The notes: generated by a model not told the origin, from the letters alone. Shown: positions 53,855 through 62,798, counted from the stretch's first letter. The stretch is 64,000 nucleotides of DNA from Thermomicrobiales bacterium (GCA_019637585.1 JAHBVL010000002.1:310001-374000); one strand, 5' to 3'. Numbers and translations are program-made.

Positions 53855-53885
53855 CACCGATTTGGGCCGATGGGTAGTTGGAGCA

Positions 53886-54713
53886 TCACCTGACAGCTGC
53901 TTCCAGCCGGTCGGCGAGTGCGTTCAGCAAAAGCACGGTTTCGTTCACATCTGAGAGATAGGCATCCGCGGCATCGACTACCGAACGATGCGTATCCTCC
54001 GACACGACGGCCACCGCGACGCCCTCCAGCCCGCTCTGCCTGGCCCTGCGGATCGCCAAAAACGCATCGACGTCCGTGACGTCGTCGCCCAACATGATGG
54101 CTCCGTTCAATCCGCGAGCGCTGATGAGGTGCTCGACCGCCGTCCCCTTGTTGATCGCCAGCTTCGGCCGCAGCTCGAATACGAGTTTTCCCTGCGTCAC
54201 GACCAGGTCGTATCGCGCCGCCTGTGCTTCCACGAGCGGAAGGAGCAGCGAAAACGCCGCCTCCTGATCGGGAGCCAGACGGTAGTGAATCGAGGCCGAG
54301 AGGGTCTTGTTCTCGAACACCAGTCCGTCGCGCCTGCCTCGCTCTTCGACTGCCCGTTCGAGATGCGTCATCGCCGCCGCGATCGACGCAACTTGCCGTT
54401 CCGCTTCCGGCTGGATCGCGGACTCGCCATCGACGATCTCCTCGAGACCGTGATTGCCGACGTAGCGAAGACCGTGCACGGGCACACGTTCCAGTGCGTC
54501 GGATGCCGCCCGGCCGGTTACGATGGCGACGGTATCGACACAGGCAACCAGCCGCCGCAGGGCGATGTCGGCTCCCTTCGCCAGATGTGCCTCGGCCGGA
54601 GTGGGTGCAACCTGGCTGAGCGTGCCATCGAAATCGGTGAAGAGCCCCGAGGGCGCTGCCGACAGCGCCTTGAAGCAGGCGTCGATGGCCAGATCGAGAT
54701 TCGCGGAGGACAT
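53886..54713 (-). CDS. otsB: Trehalose-6-phosphate phosphatase
   Basis: A 275-residue HAD phosphatase. It has FTDFDGTLSQVAPTP with the nucleophile aspartate, AIVTGRAASD (motif 2), YVGNHGLEE, a lysine in ELRPKLAINKGTAV, and GDDVTDVDAF (motif 4). It releases trehalose from its phosphate in osmoprotection. otsA is not in the window. It lies behind the lipoprotein gene with a 17-base gap. Confidence 0.94.
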   Translation of the reverse strand: MSSANLDLAIDACFKALSAAPSGLFTDFDGTLSQVAPTPAEAHLAKGADIALRRLVACVDTVAIVTGRAASDALERVPVHGLRYVGNHGLEEIVDGESAIQPEAERQVASIAAAMTHLERAVEERGRRDGLVFENKTLSASIHYRLAPDQEAAFSLLLPLVEAQAARYDLVVTQGKLVFELRPKLAINKGTAVEHLISARGLNGAIMLGDDVTDVDAFLAIRRARQSGLEGVAVAVVSEDTHRSVVDAADAYLSDVNETVLLLNALADRLEAAVR

Positions 54714-54730
54714 ATCGGGAACCTTTCGGA

Positions 54731-55426
54731 CTACCGGGCCGGCGATGCGAACTGGAAGATCTCGCTGGTGGCGGTGTCGATGAAGAGATCTTTCACTTCT
54801 CCTCGAAACTCGAGCGACACGTGCGCCACCGTGTGGCCCAACGGAGCCTCAGGAGGACCAAATGGCATGGGGATGGTGTTGACCCGCACATCGACCCCTG
54901 TCGATGGCTGCAGAACGGTGTCGTCTGGATAGTCGTACGAGAGCAACGCCTGCCGGATCTCATGAAATGACAGCTGAGAGACGTCGAGCGATGCGACTTC
55001 ATCGGGGTCGAGGTCGATAGGCGTCGATTCCCGCGTGTCGGTGCTGTAGAGCGCCTGCGCTTCTTCCGAGTAGTAGGTCGCCTGCCACCGGAAACCGGGT
55101 TCGAAGAGCTCGCAGGTGACACGGAAACCGACCAGACGGGCGTCGTCGTGCCAGGTCAACGCAATCTGGTAGGCCGCCTCCAGGCCCGGTCCCCAGAGCC
55201 CGTCGATCGCCGAAAGATCCTGTATCAGCAGGTTGCCGTCATAGCAGGGGATGCGGTCGCCCGCTGGCGACCCTTCCGGAGAAGCCGACGCGTCCGCCAC
55301 GGTGGGGGTCGGTGTCGGCGCACCCGCATCACCACCAGCCGAACACGCCGACAGCAGCGCGAGCATGAGAAGAAGCGGAACGAGGCCAATGTGAGCCCGC
55401 GGCTGACGAGCGATCAATTGACGCAC
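54731..55426 (-). CDS. Putative lipoprotein of unknown function
   Basis: A ~231-residue lipoprotein. GTG 55426, with GGAG seven bases upstream, gives a short signal (HIGLVPLLLMLALL) ending in the lipobox LSAC. A Pro/Thr/Ser-rich linker (APTPTPTVADASAS) is followed by a globular domain with a lone cysteine pair (IPCYDG, VTCELF). The frame is open to 55495, but the longer form buries the signal. Its family is unknown. Confidence 0.72.
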   Translation of the reverse strand: MRQLIARQPRAHIGLVPLLLMLALLSACSAGGDAGAPTPTPTVADASASPEGSPAGDRIPCYDGNLLIQDLSAIDGLWGPGLEAAYQIALTWHDDARLVGFRVTCELFEPGFRWQATYYSEEAQALYSTDTRESTPIDLDPDEVASLDVSQLSFHEIRQALLSYDYPDDTVLQPSTGVDVRVNTIPMPFGPPEAPLGHTVAHVSLEFRGEVKDLFIDTATSEIFQFASPAR

Positions 55427-55510
55427 AAACCGACTCCAGACAGCGTGATCCGAACAGAACGCTCCACCTAAGCATAGTCGCCCCGACGCCCGCACGGGCC
55501 AATCCTCCGG

Positions 55511-55516
55511 TATACT
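55511..55516 (+). promoter_or_regulatory. Candidate -10 element for the MshC/CysS-like gene
   Basis: TATACT lies 58 bases before the ATG. A GGCC/GGCC inverted repeat and a run of six T follow it, so an attenuator is possible. Confidence 0.35.
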
Positions 55517-55573
55517 CCGGCCTCGACGGCCTGTCAGTTTTTTCTCGCTACGTCACAAGGTGGAAGTGCGTCG

Positions 55574-56770
55574 ATGCGTCTCTACAATACCCAGTCTGGT
55601 GCAATCGAACCGGTTCGCATCGATGGGGATCCATTGGGCATGTACGTCTGTGGTGTCACTCCATATGACACGACGCATGCCGGACACGCGTTCAACTTTT
55701 TGACGTTCGACATCATCGCCCGTTTCGTCCGCTATCTCGGCGGCGAGATCACCTATGTCCAGAACGTCACCGATATCGACGACGACATCCTTCGCAAGTC
55801 GGCAGAGCTCGGCATGACCTGGCTGGAGCTCGGCGACCGCGAAACCGCCAAGTTCCGCAACGACATGCGAAACCTCAACGCACTCGATCCCGATCACTAC
55901 GTCCGGGCTACCGAGCACACCGTCGAGATGATCGAGCTGATCACCTCCCTGCTGGAGAAAAAGCTGGCCTACGAGTCGCAGGGAAGCGTCTACTTCGACG
56001 TGAACGCCGATCCGGATTTCGGCAAACTGAGCAAGATCCCGCGAGGAGAGATGCTCGCCGTCGCCAACGAGCGAGGCAACTATCCCGACGACCCCAAAAA
56101 GCGGCATCCGCTCGACTTCGTGCTCTGGCAGGCTGCGGCTCCGGGTGAGCCGACCTGGCCATCACCCTGGTCGGATGGGCGACCGGGCTGGCATATCGAG
56201 TGCAGCGCCATGGCCATCCGGTATCTCGGTCCGTCGATCGACATCCATGGCGGCGGTTCGGATCTGATCTTCCCGCATCATGAATGCGAGATCGCCCAGT
56301 CCGAGAACGCGACCGGCGTCACCCCGTTCAGCCGTCACTGGGTGCATGTGGGCATGGTCGGATACGAGGGTGAGAAGATGAGCAAATCGCTCGGCAATCT
56401 CATTCTCATCAGCGATCTGCTGGAAACGTATAGCTCCGACACCTTCCGCCTCTATGCGTTTTCCCATCACTACCGCGAGCCCTGGGAGTACATCGACGGC
56501 GAAATCGACGAATGGGTGACCACCGCGGAAGACATCGCCAACGCCGTGGCCCTGCCTGGGGATGGCATGGGCGATCACCTCGACGCTGTCCCCAGCCGTG
56601 AACGGTTCGTCAACGCGCTCTCCGACGATCTCAACACTGGGGAAGCCATCAAGGCGTTGACTGAATTGACCACGGATATCCTCCAGGCGGCGGATGACGA
56701 CGACATTTCCGATGCGCAGAACACCCTTCGTCAGCTCGGCGAGGTGCTCGGTCTGACGATGGAACGCTGA
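55574..56770 (+). CDS. Cysteinyl-tRNA synthetase-like / MshC-like cysteine ligase
   Basis: A 398-residue class I ligase. The zinc/cysteine site and HIGH motif read MYVCGVTPYDTTHAGHA, as in MshC rather than the CGPTVYD...HIGNA of typical CysS. RPGWHIECSAMA and FPHHECEIAQSE give the other zinc ligands, and the KMSKS loop is GEKMSKSLGN. The protein stops after a short helical DALR-type segment (VNALSDDLNTGEAIK), ~60 residues shorter than CysS, as MshC does. It either charges tRNA-Cys or joins cysteine to a glucosamine-inositol-like acceptor. ATG 55574. Confidence 0.75.
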   Translation: MRLYNTQSGAIEPVRIDGDPLGMYVCGVTPYDTTHAGHAFNFLTFDIIARFVRYLGGEITYVQNVTDIDDDILRKSAELGMTWLELGDRETAKFRNDMRNLNALDPDHYVRATEHTVEMIELITSLLEKKLAYESQGSVYFDVNADPDFGKLSKIPRGEMLAVANERGNYPDDPKKRHPLDFVLWQAAAPGEPTWPSPWSDGRPGWHIECSAMAIRYLGPSIDIHGGGSDLIFPHHECEIAQSENATGVTPFSRHWVHVGMVGYEGEKMSKSLGNLILISDLLETYSSDTFRLYAFSHHYREPWEYIDGEIDEWVTTAEDIANAVALPGDGMGDHLDAVPSRERFVNALSDDLNTGEAIKALTELTTDILQAADDDDISDAQNTLRQLGEVLGLTMER

Positions 56771-56799
56771 TCCGGCGCATCACCTGCGTTTTCGTTTGC

Positions 56800-56805
56800 T
56801 ATACT
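56800..56805 (+). promoter_or_regulatory. Candidate -10 element of rpsF operon
   Basis: TATACT lies 114 bases upstream of rpsF. The long leader could hold r-protein regulation; no -35 is obvious. Confidence 0.35.
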
Positions 56806-56918
56806 CAGTCGGCCCTGAACCTGTTCATGGGCTTGATCCTTTCTGCTCCGGTCTCCGTCGCGCCCGCGCAAAGCGCGCTCCGGAAAACGGGGCTACTCCA
56901 TGGAAAGGGAGTACCTCT

Positions 56919-57500
56919 ATGCGCGAAGCAAGCGCCGCACGTTTCTATGAACTGATGGTTATCACCGCTCCGGACGGCACGCCGGAGGAGCTGATCGCGA
57001 CTGTCGACCAGATCATTGGCTACATCACCACGGCCGGTGGAACGATCATTCGGTCCAATTCCGATTCCCCCTGGGGACGTCGCCGGCTCGCCTACCCAAT
57101 CCGGTATCAGAGCACCGATGTCCGGGACGGGTTCTACACACTGATTCATCTGGAGATGGCGCCAGACAAGGTCATCGAGGTCGAGCGAGATCTCAAGCTG
57201 AACGACCGGCTGATGCGCTACATGATCCTCCAGCTGGCTGGCGAGCCCGTTTTCCCTGAGCCGGTCGAAGAAGAGCCCGCTGAAGGAGCCGAAGGCGAGA
57301 GCAGCGAGGCCGAGGGAGCTGAAGCGTCCGAGGCGACCGCTGAGGCGCGCCGCGATCCCGCTGTGGAGACCGAGGCTGTGGTTGCTGAGGCTCCGGAAGT
57401 CACCGAGGTTCCGGAGGTCACCGAGGCCCCCGAAGTTGCGGAAGCGTCCGAATCTGAGGATACAGGTGTGACCGAGGAGGAGCCGGATGTCGCTGAGTAA
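56919..57500 (+). CDS. rpsF: 30S ribosomal protein S6 with acidic C-terminal tail
   Basis: A 193-residue protein. Residues 1-~100 are S6 (FYELMVITAPDGTPEELI, WGRRRLAYPIRYQ, DGFYTLIHLEMAPDKVIEVE, DRLMRYMIL). The following ~90 residues are an acidic tail rich in E, A, V and P with EAPEV/EVPEV-like repeats, unlike the short S6 of most bacteria. ATG 56919 has AGGGAG upstream. It overlaps ssb by 14 bases in the conserved rpsF-ssb-rpsR order. Confidence 0.96.
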   Translation: MREASAARFYELMVITAPDGTPEELIATVDQIIGYITTAGGTIIRSNSDSPWGRRRLAYPIRYQSTDVRDGFYTLIHLEMAPDKVIEVERDLKLNDRLMRYMILQLAGEPVFPEPVEEEPAEGAEGESSEAEGAEASEATAEARRDPAVETEAVVAEAPEVTEVPEVTEAPEVAEASESEDTGVTEEEPDVAE

Positions 57501-57924
57501 CATCACCATCATCGGAAATCTGGGCCGCGATCCTGAAACGCGCTACACGCCGAACGGTCGGATGAATGTCCGGTTCACCATGGCCACGAATCGCAAGTTC
57601 ACGGACCAGAGCGGCCAGCAACAGGAACGGACGAACTGGTTCACTGTTACGGCCTGGGGCAAACAGGCTGAACTGATCGACAACCTCACCCAGCAGGGTG
57701 CGATTCGCAAGGGCACGCAGATGTATGTCTACGGCCGCTTCGAGACCCGTGAGTACCAGGACCAGAACGGCCAGACCCGGACCTCTCTCGATGTCTCGTT
57801 GAACGAGTTCCAGCTCCTGGGCAGCCGCGGCGACGCCGATGGCGGCTTCGGGGGCCGGCGGGACTTCAGCGGTGGCGAGGGTGCCAACTACGAACCCCAG
57901 GATATCGACGACATCCCCTTCTAG
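57487..57924 (+). CDS. ssb: Single-stranded DNA-binding protein
   Basis: A 145-residue SSB. The OB fold spans residues 1-~110 (NITIIGNLGRDPETRYTPNG, TNWFTVTAWGKQAE, KGTQMYVYGRFETREY). A short Gly-rich linker leads to the acidic DIDDIPF tip that recruits repair and replication partners. It is homotetrameric in most bacteria. Its ATG lies within rpsF. Confidence 0.97.
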   Translation: MSLSNITIIGNLGRDPETRYTPNGRMNVRFTMATNRKFTDQSGQQQERTNWFTVTAWGKQAELIDNLTQQGAIRKGTQMYVYGRFETREYQDQNGQTRTSLDVSLNEFQLLGSRGDADGGFGGRRDFSGGEGANYEPQDIDDIPF

Positions 57925-57957
57925 TCATCCAGATCAGACACGACAGGACGAACAACA

Positions 57958-58317
57958 ATGACCGAACGAGACACGCAAACAACAGAATCAGCCGGCGAAG
58001 ACCGACCATCCCGATTTGGATCGGGCGGTCCACGGCCCCGCCCCGAAGGAGGCGACTCCCGCCCTCCGCGCCGGTTCGGCGGCGGCGGACGCCCCGGCTC
58101 GCGCCGCAAGGTGTGCGCGTTCTGCATGGACAACATCGACGAAGTCGACTACAAGGATATGCAGCGGCTTCGCCGGCACCTCTCGGAGCGCGGCAAGATC
58201 GAGCCACGCCGCAAGACGGGCGCCTGCGCCCGGCATCAGCGGTCGCTCACCGTCGCCATCAAGCGCGCCCGGCACGTCGCCCTGCTGCCATTCGTTGGCG
58301 GTGCGGGTCGTCCGTAG
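57958..58317 (+). CDS. rpsR: 30S ribosomal protein S18 with Gly/Arg/Pro-rich N-terminal extension
   Basis: A 119-residue S18. The core begins near residue 50 ([17 protein letters not shown]) and keeps the zinc-binding pattern: CxxC, then C and H in GACARHQR. The first ~48 residues are an unstructured extension. rplI, often next in this operon, does not follow. Confidence 0.95.
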   Translation: MTERDTQTTESAGEDRPSRFGSGGPRPRPEGGDSRPPRRFGGGGRPGSRRKVCAFCMDNIDEVDYKDMQRLRRHLSERGKIEPRRKTGACARHQRSLTVAIKRARHVALLPFVGGAGRP

Positions 58318-58346
58318 TCACGGTTTATTCGCTTTTCCGAATCGCG

Positions 58347-58381
58347 TGGCCCGGCAGGATGACACACTCCTGATCGGGCCA
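58347..58381 (+). terminator. Hairpin between rpsR and the parvulin gene
   Basis: TGGCCCG pairs with CGGGCCA, and inside it CAGGA pairs with TCCTG around an 8-base loop; TTTC follows. It is a plausible weak terminator or attenuator ending the r-protein operon. Confidence 0.5.
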
Positions 58382-58410
58382 TTTCACAGTTACCGGAGCA
58401 TCGACAGAGC

Positions 58411-60018
58411 ATGGCCAAATCGAGCAAGTCATCGTCGACGTCTGCCAGGAGTTCGAAGCAGCAGCCTCCTCCGCCACAAAGCTGGCAGGATAAGCTCCGG
58501 TCGCTTTTCGGCAGGGAGATCGATCCCACCACTGGCAAACCTCGTCGCGTTTCACGAAAAGAACGTGACGACCGCCGAACCCGCAATCTCTTCATAGCGT
58601 TCGGCGTCCTGGGCATCGGCGCGATTCTCCTGCTCTCCGGCGCCGCCATGAACGAGTACTTCCTGAAGCCGCGCAAGGTGCTGGCAACAGTCGAGGGAAC
58701 CGATATCACGCGCCGGGACTACTGGAAGTACCGGCAGCACACCCTCGCCAATCAGGTGCTGCAGTACCGGCAGTACGCCACGATGCTGACCGGACAGCAA
58801 CAGCAGCAATACCTGGCGATGGCCCAGCAAGCGCAGATCCAGCTCGACGACACCTGGGGGTCCACGTCAGTCGATAACGCGACACTGAGCCGCATGGTGG
58901 ACGACCTGGTCATCGTCGAGAGTCTCGATACGCTCGGCCTGTCGATTTCCGACCAGCAGGTCGACGATTTCATCGCCGAGCAGTTCTCCGGCCTGAATGC
59001 CCCGGTCTTCTCTCCGACACCGACGCAGACCCTTATACCGGAGCGCGCCGAGTGGGCGACGCAGACCGCCATGGCCGAAGCAGGCTCGCCAGAGGCGGTC
59101 GAAGCGTCACCTGAGGCGGTCGACGGATCGCCAGTCGCGGTCGATGGATCCCCAACCGCATCCGGCAGCCCAGCTGCAGTGAGCGGCACGCCCGCCGCGG
59201 AGAGTGCATCGCCGCAAGCGGCCGACGGAACGCCGGAAGCCACTGATCCAAACGCAGGATCCCCGATTCCCATGGCCTCCCCTGCCGAAGGCACGCCGCA
59301 ACCAACCGCCACGATCGGTCCTGAAGACGCTCGCGCCACCTCCACTGCCAACTTCGATCTCTATCAGGACGAGATTCTCGATCTCTCCCATATGTCGGTC
59401 TCCGACTACCGGCGACTGGTGGCCGAACCGACGCTGGCTCGCCAGATGGTGAACAACTACTTCGTCCAGGAGCTTGGCCAGTCAGCGGAACAGGTCCATG
59501 CCCGCCATATCCTGGTCGGAACGCAGGAACTCGCCGACTCCCTCTACGGTCAGCTGCAGGAAGACCCGGATCTCTTCGAAACGCTGGCGGAAGAAGCCTC
59601 AGTGGACACCTCCACCGCGCCAAATGGCGGCGATCTGGGCTGGTTCCCACGCGGCATCATGGTCGCCGGTTTCGAAGATGTCGCGTTCTCTCTCGCCCCG
59701 GGTGACATCAGTGAGCCCGTTCAGACGCAATTCGGCTGGCACATCATCCAGGTGATCGAGCATGCCGACGATCGCGCGCTGACCGATGCCCAGATTCAGC
59801 AGGCCAGCCAGGCCAATTCCGAACGCTGGCTCGAAACGCAGTTCGACGCGCTCGATGTCTCGTCCAGTGTGGAACCGACGCCGACCCAGTCGATCGAGCA
59901 ATTCGTCGCACCGGCTGATGCGCCTCACCTGCCCACCACAGCGCCTGAACCGACTCCCGCTGCATCGCCAGCGGGAGCCGCGTCGCCGGTGCCTGCGGCG
60001 TCCCCAGCAGGTTCATGA
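58411..60018 (+). CDS. Membrane-anchored parvulin-type peptidyl-prolyl isomerase (PrsA/SurA-like)
   Basis: A 535-residue foldase. A basic cytoplasmic N-terminus precedes one transmembrane helix (LFIAFGVLGIGAILLLSGAA, ~60-80). A SurA-like chaperone segment follows, then a long low-complexity insertion rich in S, P, A, V and E with SPEAV/SPVAV-type repeats (~215-300). The parvulin domain (VHARHILVGTQ, GGDLGWFPRG, FGWHIIQVIE) spans ~360-451, and a Pro/Ala-rich tail ends the protein. It probably helps fold exported proteins outside the membrane. ATG 58411. Confidence 0.88.
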   Translation: MAKSSKSSSTSARSSKQQPPPPQSWQDKLRSLFGREIDPTTGKPRRVSRKERDDRRTRNLFIAFGVLGIGAILLLSGAAMNEYFLKPRKVLATVEGTDITRRDYWKYRQHTLANQVLQYRQYATMLTGQQQQQYLAMAQQAQIQLDDTWGSTSVDNATLSRMVDDLVIVESLDTLGLSISDQQVDDFIAEQFSGLNAPVFSPTPTQTLIPERAEWATQTAMAEAGSPEAVEASPEAVDGSPVAVDGSPTASGSPAAVSGTPAAESASPQAADGTPEATDPNAGSPIPMASPAEGTPQPTATIGPEDARATSTANFDLYQDEILDLSHMSVSDYRRLVAEPTLARQMVNNYFVQELGQSAEQVHARHILVGTQELADSLYGQLQEDPDLFETLAEEASVDTSTAPNGGDLGWFPRGIMVAGFEDVAFSLAPGDISEPVQTQFGWHIIQVIEHADDRALTDAQIQQASQANSERWLETQFDALDVSSSVEPTPTQSIEQFVAPADAPHLPTTAPEPTPAASPAGAASPVPAASPAGS

Positions 60019-60090
60019 ACGGGCGAGTGACCGTGGTATCCTCAACGCGAATGGTGAGAGTCTGCCGAACGCAATCCAGGAACGACGCCC

Positions 60091-61038
60091 GTGAGTGATC
60101 GTCGTCGATATCCGAAGAAGGATGACTGGGACGACGATCTCGATCTCGTCGGATTCGACCGTCCTGCTCCACCGAGCAGTTCCTCGCGGGAGCAGTCCTA
60201 CGACCCTGCGCCCGCCAGAACCAGTCGATCGCGAACCTATCCAGGCGCCGAACGACCGATCGATCCTGAAATCGACGATCTCTACCCGGCCTCCCCTGAA
60301 ACGCGCCGTCCCCGGACAGAGCGTCGCTATCCGAGCGAGCCTTCACCCTACGATGACCGCGGCTACCGGAGCGCCGATCCGTACGAGACAGATCCCTATC
60401 AGGCGATCCCGGAGGACCGCTCCTATCCAGACCGCGGCTATGATGCGCCCCGATCCGGACGCAGCGCCGACGCCGGCAGCCGCTATGGCAGCGATTTCAC
60501 CGATCAGCCACCGGCACGCAGCAGTCGCAGTCGCTCCAGGCAATCAGCACCGATAGAAGTCGACCCGGAATACGCGTCCGGCTATCCAGATGCCGCCTAC
60601 GCGGAAGCTGCCTATCACGACGACGCGCGCTATCCCGAGCCGGTGAATCCCGCGAGGCGGCCCAGCCGCACGCGAGAACCGAGACAGCGCCCAGCGGTCT
60701 CCGTGCCGATGCCGGCGATCAACGACGGCATCACCATTGCCGCGGTCGCGGCATCACTGTTGAGCATCGTCTTCATGATCGCCTCGATCGCAGCGGGCAG
60801 CGGCGGCCTTGCCGATTGGTTTCCGATTCACCTCGATGCCTCCGGCAACCCCGATGTCTGGGGAACCAAAGACACGCTCTGGAGGATTCCACTCGGTTCG
60901 CTCATCGCGCTGCTCATGGCCCTGGTCGTCGCGGCTCTTCTCTGGAAGCGGGATCGCTTCGCGGCTCGATTCGCGCTCTTCGGAACGCTGCTGCTTCAGG
61001 TGCTCGCCTGGGTAGCGCTGATCGACTTCATCTGGTAG
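60091..61038 (+). CDS. DUF1648-like membrane protein with long disordered N-terminus
   Basis: A 315-residue protein. Residues 1-~210 are rich in R, S, P, D and Y with repeated DRGY/YPD motifs and look disordered. The C-terminal third has three or four helices, with a WFPIHLDASGNPDVWGTKD motif between the first two, matching DUF1648/SdpI-type domains. Its function is unknown. It starts at GTG 60091 and lies 73 bases after the parvulin gene. Confidence 0.72.
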   Translation: MSDRRRYPKKDDWDDDLDLVGFDRPAPPSSSSREQSYDPAPARTSRSRTYPGAERPIDPEIDDLYPASPETRRPRTERRYPSEPSPYDDRGYRSADPYETDPYQAIPEDRSYPDRGYDAPRSGRSADAGSRYGSDFTDQPPARSSRSRSRQSAPIEVDPEYASGYPDAAYAEAAYHDDARYPEPVNPARRPSRTREPRQRPAVSVPMPAINDGITIAAVAASLLSIVFMIASIAAGSGGLADWFPIHLDASGNPDVWGTKDTLWRIPLGSLIALLMALVVAALLWKRDRFAARFALFGTLLLQVLAWVALIDFIW

Positions 61039-61098
61039 ACACCGACATCTCGTTGTTTGCCAGTTCGCTGGCAACAAACCCAGGACGGTTCTCGGATC

Positions 61099-61752
61099 AT
61101 GGCTAATGCGATAACTGTCTTCCGCGTCGGCATGCTCTTTGTGGCCGTCTACCTCCTCTATGAAGCCAGCTTGCCCTGGGTCGTCTTCGCCGCGGCAGTC
61201 ATTGCTATTGCCATCCTCCTCGATGGTCTCGACGGCTGGGTCGCCCGCCGGACGAACACGACATCGCAGCTGGGCGCCGCATTCGACATCGCCGGCGACC
61301 GGATTGTCGAGAACGTTCTCTGGGTGGTCTATGCCCACCTCGGTCTGATTCCCGTCTGGGTGCCACTCCTGGTGCTCACCCGAGGATTTCTGGTCGATTC
61401 GCTGCGGGCAATCTCCTATTCAGAAGGGAAAACCGCGTTCGGCAGCGACAACATGATGCGCTCACCGATCACCCAATGGCTGACGGCAGGACGGTTCATG
61501 CGGTCCCTTTTCGGTCTATCCAAGCTCTATGCGTTCGTTTTCCTGGCTGGACTCGTTGGCTACGAACAACGCGATGTGGCTGGCAGCGTGCTGGGCGATA
61601 TCTATGACTGGGATCCGTTCCGCTATTTCGGGTGGTTTACCGTGTGGCTGTCGGTTGCGCTGACGGTGATCCGGGGCGTGCCGGTTATCCTCGATTCGCT
61701 CTACACCTGGGGCCCAGACTGGATTCGCAAGACGCCAAGTCCGGAAGCATGA
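61099..61752 (+). CDS. CDP-alcohol phosphatidyltransferase family protein
   Basis: A 217-residue membrane enzyme. The family signature DG-x2-AR-x8-G-x3-D-x3-D is complete (DGWVARRTNTTSQLG, then AFDIAGDRI). The enzyme transfers a phosphatidyl group from CDP-diacylglycerol to an alcohol such as glycerol-phosphate or inositol-phosphate. The adjacency to an LpxL/PatA-like acyltransferase resembles the actinobacterial phosphatidylinositol cluster. ATG 61099; TTG/GTG options upstream are less likely. The acceptor is undecided. Confidence 0.87.
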   Translation: MANAITVFRVGMLFVAVYLLYEASLPWVVFAAAVIAIAILLDGLDGWVARRTNTTSQLGAAFDIAGDRIVENVLWVVYAHLGLIPVWVPLLVLTRGFLVDSLRAISYSEGKTAFGSDNMMRSPITQWLTAGRFMRSLFGLSKLYAFVFLAGLVGYEQRDVAGSVLGDIYDWDPFRYFGWFTVWLSVALTVIRGVPVILDSLYTWGPDWIRKTPSPEA

Positions 61753-61777
61753 GTATCGTCAACACGGAGTGGCGTTG

Positions 61778-62779
61778 ATGACAGACCAGACGCCACAACC
61801 GACCGATCAGCCGGAGACAACTCCGCTGACCCGATCCGCGCTTCCCCGGATCGAGTTCGGCAAGAGCAAGAGTGGCGACCGAATCTACTACTCCGCGGTC
61901 ATCCTGGCCTCGATTGCTTCGTGGGTGGCGGCGCTTCTTCCCCACTTCGTTCTGGTTCGCATTGTGGGATTGATCGGCTGGATCTCCGGAAAACGTCGAT
62001 CGACCTACCGGACCAACATCAGGTCGAACCTGGCGCATGTCACCGACCAGCCAGCCGAATCGCATCTGGTTTCGGATCTGGTCATGTCTGCGTTCAAGAC
62101 CAATGCGCTGAACGTCGCCGACCTGCTGGAAATCCCTCACCTCGATCTGGCCGATTTCGAGAAGCGCATCAATATCATCGAAGGCGGTTTTCGGCCGCTC
62201 GATGGCGCCCTGGCTGCGGGCAAGGGCGCCATTATCGTCACTGCGCACCTTGGGCCATTCGATTTCGTCGCCAGCTATCTGCGCGTCAGGGGCTACCCGC
62301 TGTCAGCGTTGACGGCCCGCACCACGGGTCGATTCGCCTTTCACTTCGTCACCTTTCTACGCAGTTCGCAGAATATGGGTGTCATCGAAACGTCATCAGC
62401 GGGTCTCCGCCAGGCGCTTCGACTGTTGCAGCGAGGTGAAATGCTGATCCTGCTCTCTGACCGCGACTTCTTCCTCAGCGGCCGGGAGACCGATTTCTTT
62501 GGCGAGAGGACATCGCTGCCGATCGGCGCCGTCCGCCTGGCGCGCGACACCGGCGTTCCGATCATCCCCTTCTTCGCCTACCGGGAAAAGAAACACTACG
62601 GTCTCGCGCTCGGCGACGCCATCTCGATTCCTCATACCGACGATCGTGACGCGGACCTCGATGCGGGAGTGAAGCTGGTGGCTCGCGAACTGGAGAGGGC
62701 CATCGGTCGTGCACCGGGGCAGTGGGTGCTCTTCCAGCAAGTCTGGCCAGACGACCCATCCGTGTCAGAGAAGGTGTAG
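61778..62779 (+). CDS. LpxL/PatA-like lysophospholipid or glycolipid acyltransferase
   Basis: A 333-residue membrane-associated acyltransferase of the HtrB/LpxL/PIM-acyltransferase family. It has an N-terminal amphipathic/hydrophobic segment, then IIVTAHLGPFDFVASYL with the catalytic H-x4-D, LSDRDFFLSG, and ERTSLPIGAVRLARDTGVPI. It probably acylates a glycolipid head group. GGAG precedes ATG 61778 by 8 bases, and the gene sits 25 bases behind the phosphatidyltransferase gene, indicating one operon. Confidence 0.87.
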   Translation: MTDQTPQPTDQPETTPLTRSALPRIEFGKSKSGDRIYYSAVILASIASWVAALLPHFVLVRIVGLIGWISGKRRSTYRTNIRSNLAHVTDQPAESHLVSDLVMSAFKTNALNVADLLEIPHLDLADFEKRINIIEGGFRPLDGALAAGKGAIIVTAHLGPFDFVASYLRVRGYPLSALTARTTGRFAFHFVTFLRSSQNMGVIETSSAGLRQALRLLQRGEMLILLSDRDFFLSGRETDFFGERTSLPIGAVRLARDTGVPIIPFFAYREKKHYGLALGDAISIPHTDDRDADLDAGVKLVARELERAIGRAPGQWVLFQQVWPDDPSVSEKV

Positions 62780-62796
62780 CCGCTTCGGCGAAGCGG
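62780..62796. terminator. Hairpin between convergent genes
   Basis: CCGCTTC pairs with GAAGCGG over a GGC loop, in the 19-base gap between the acyltransferase and rimO stop codons. It lacks a T-run, so it is a weak terminator at best. Confidence 0.4.
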
Positions 62797-62798
62797 AG

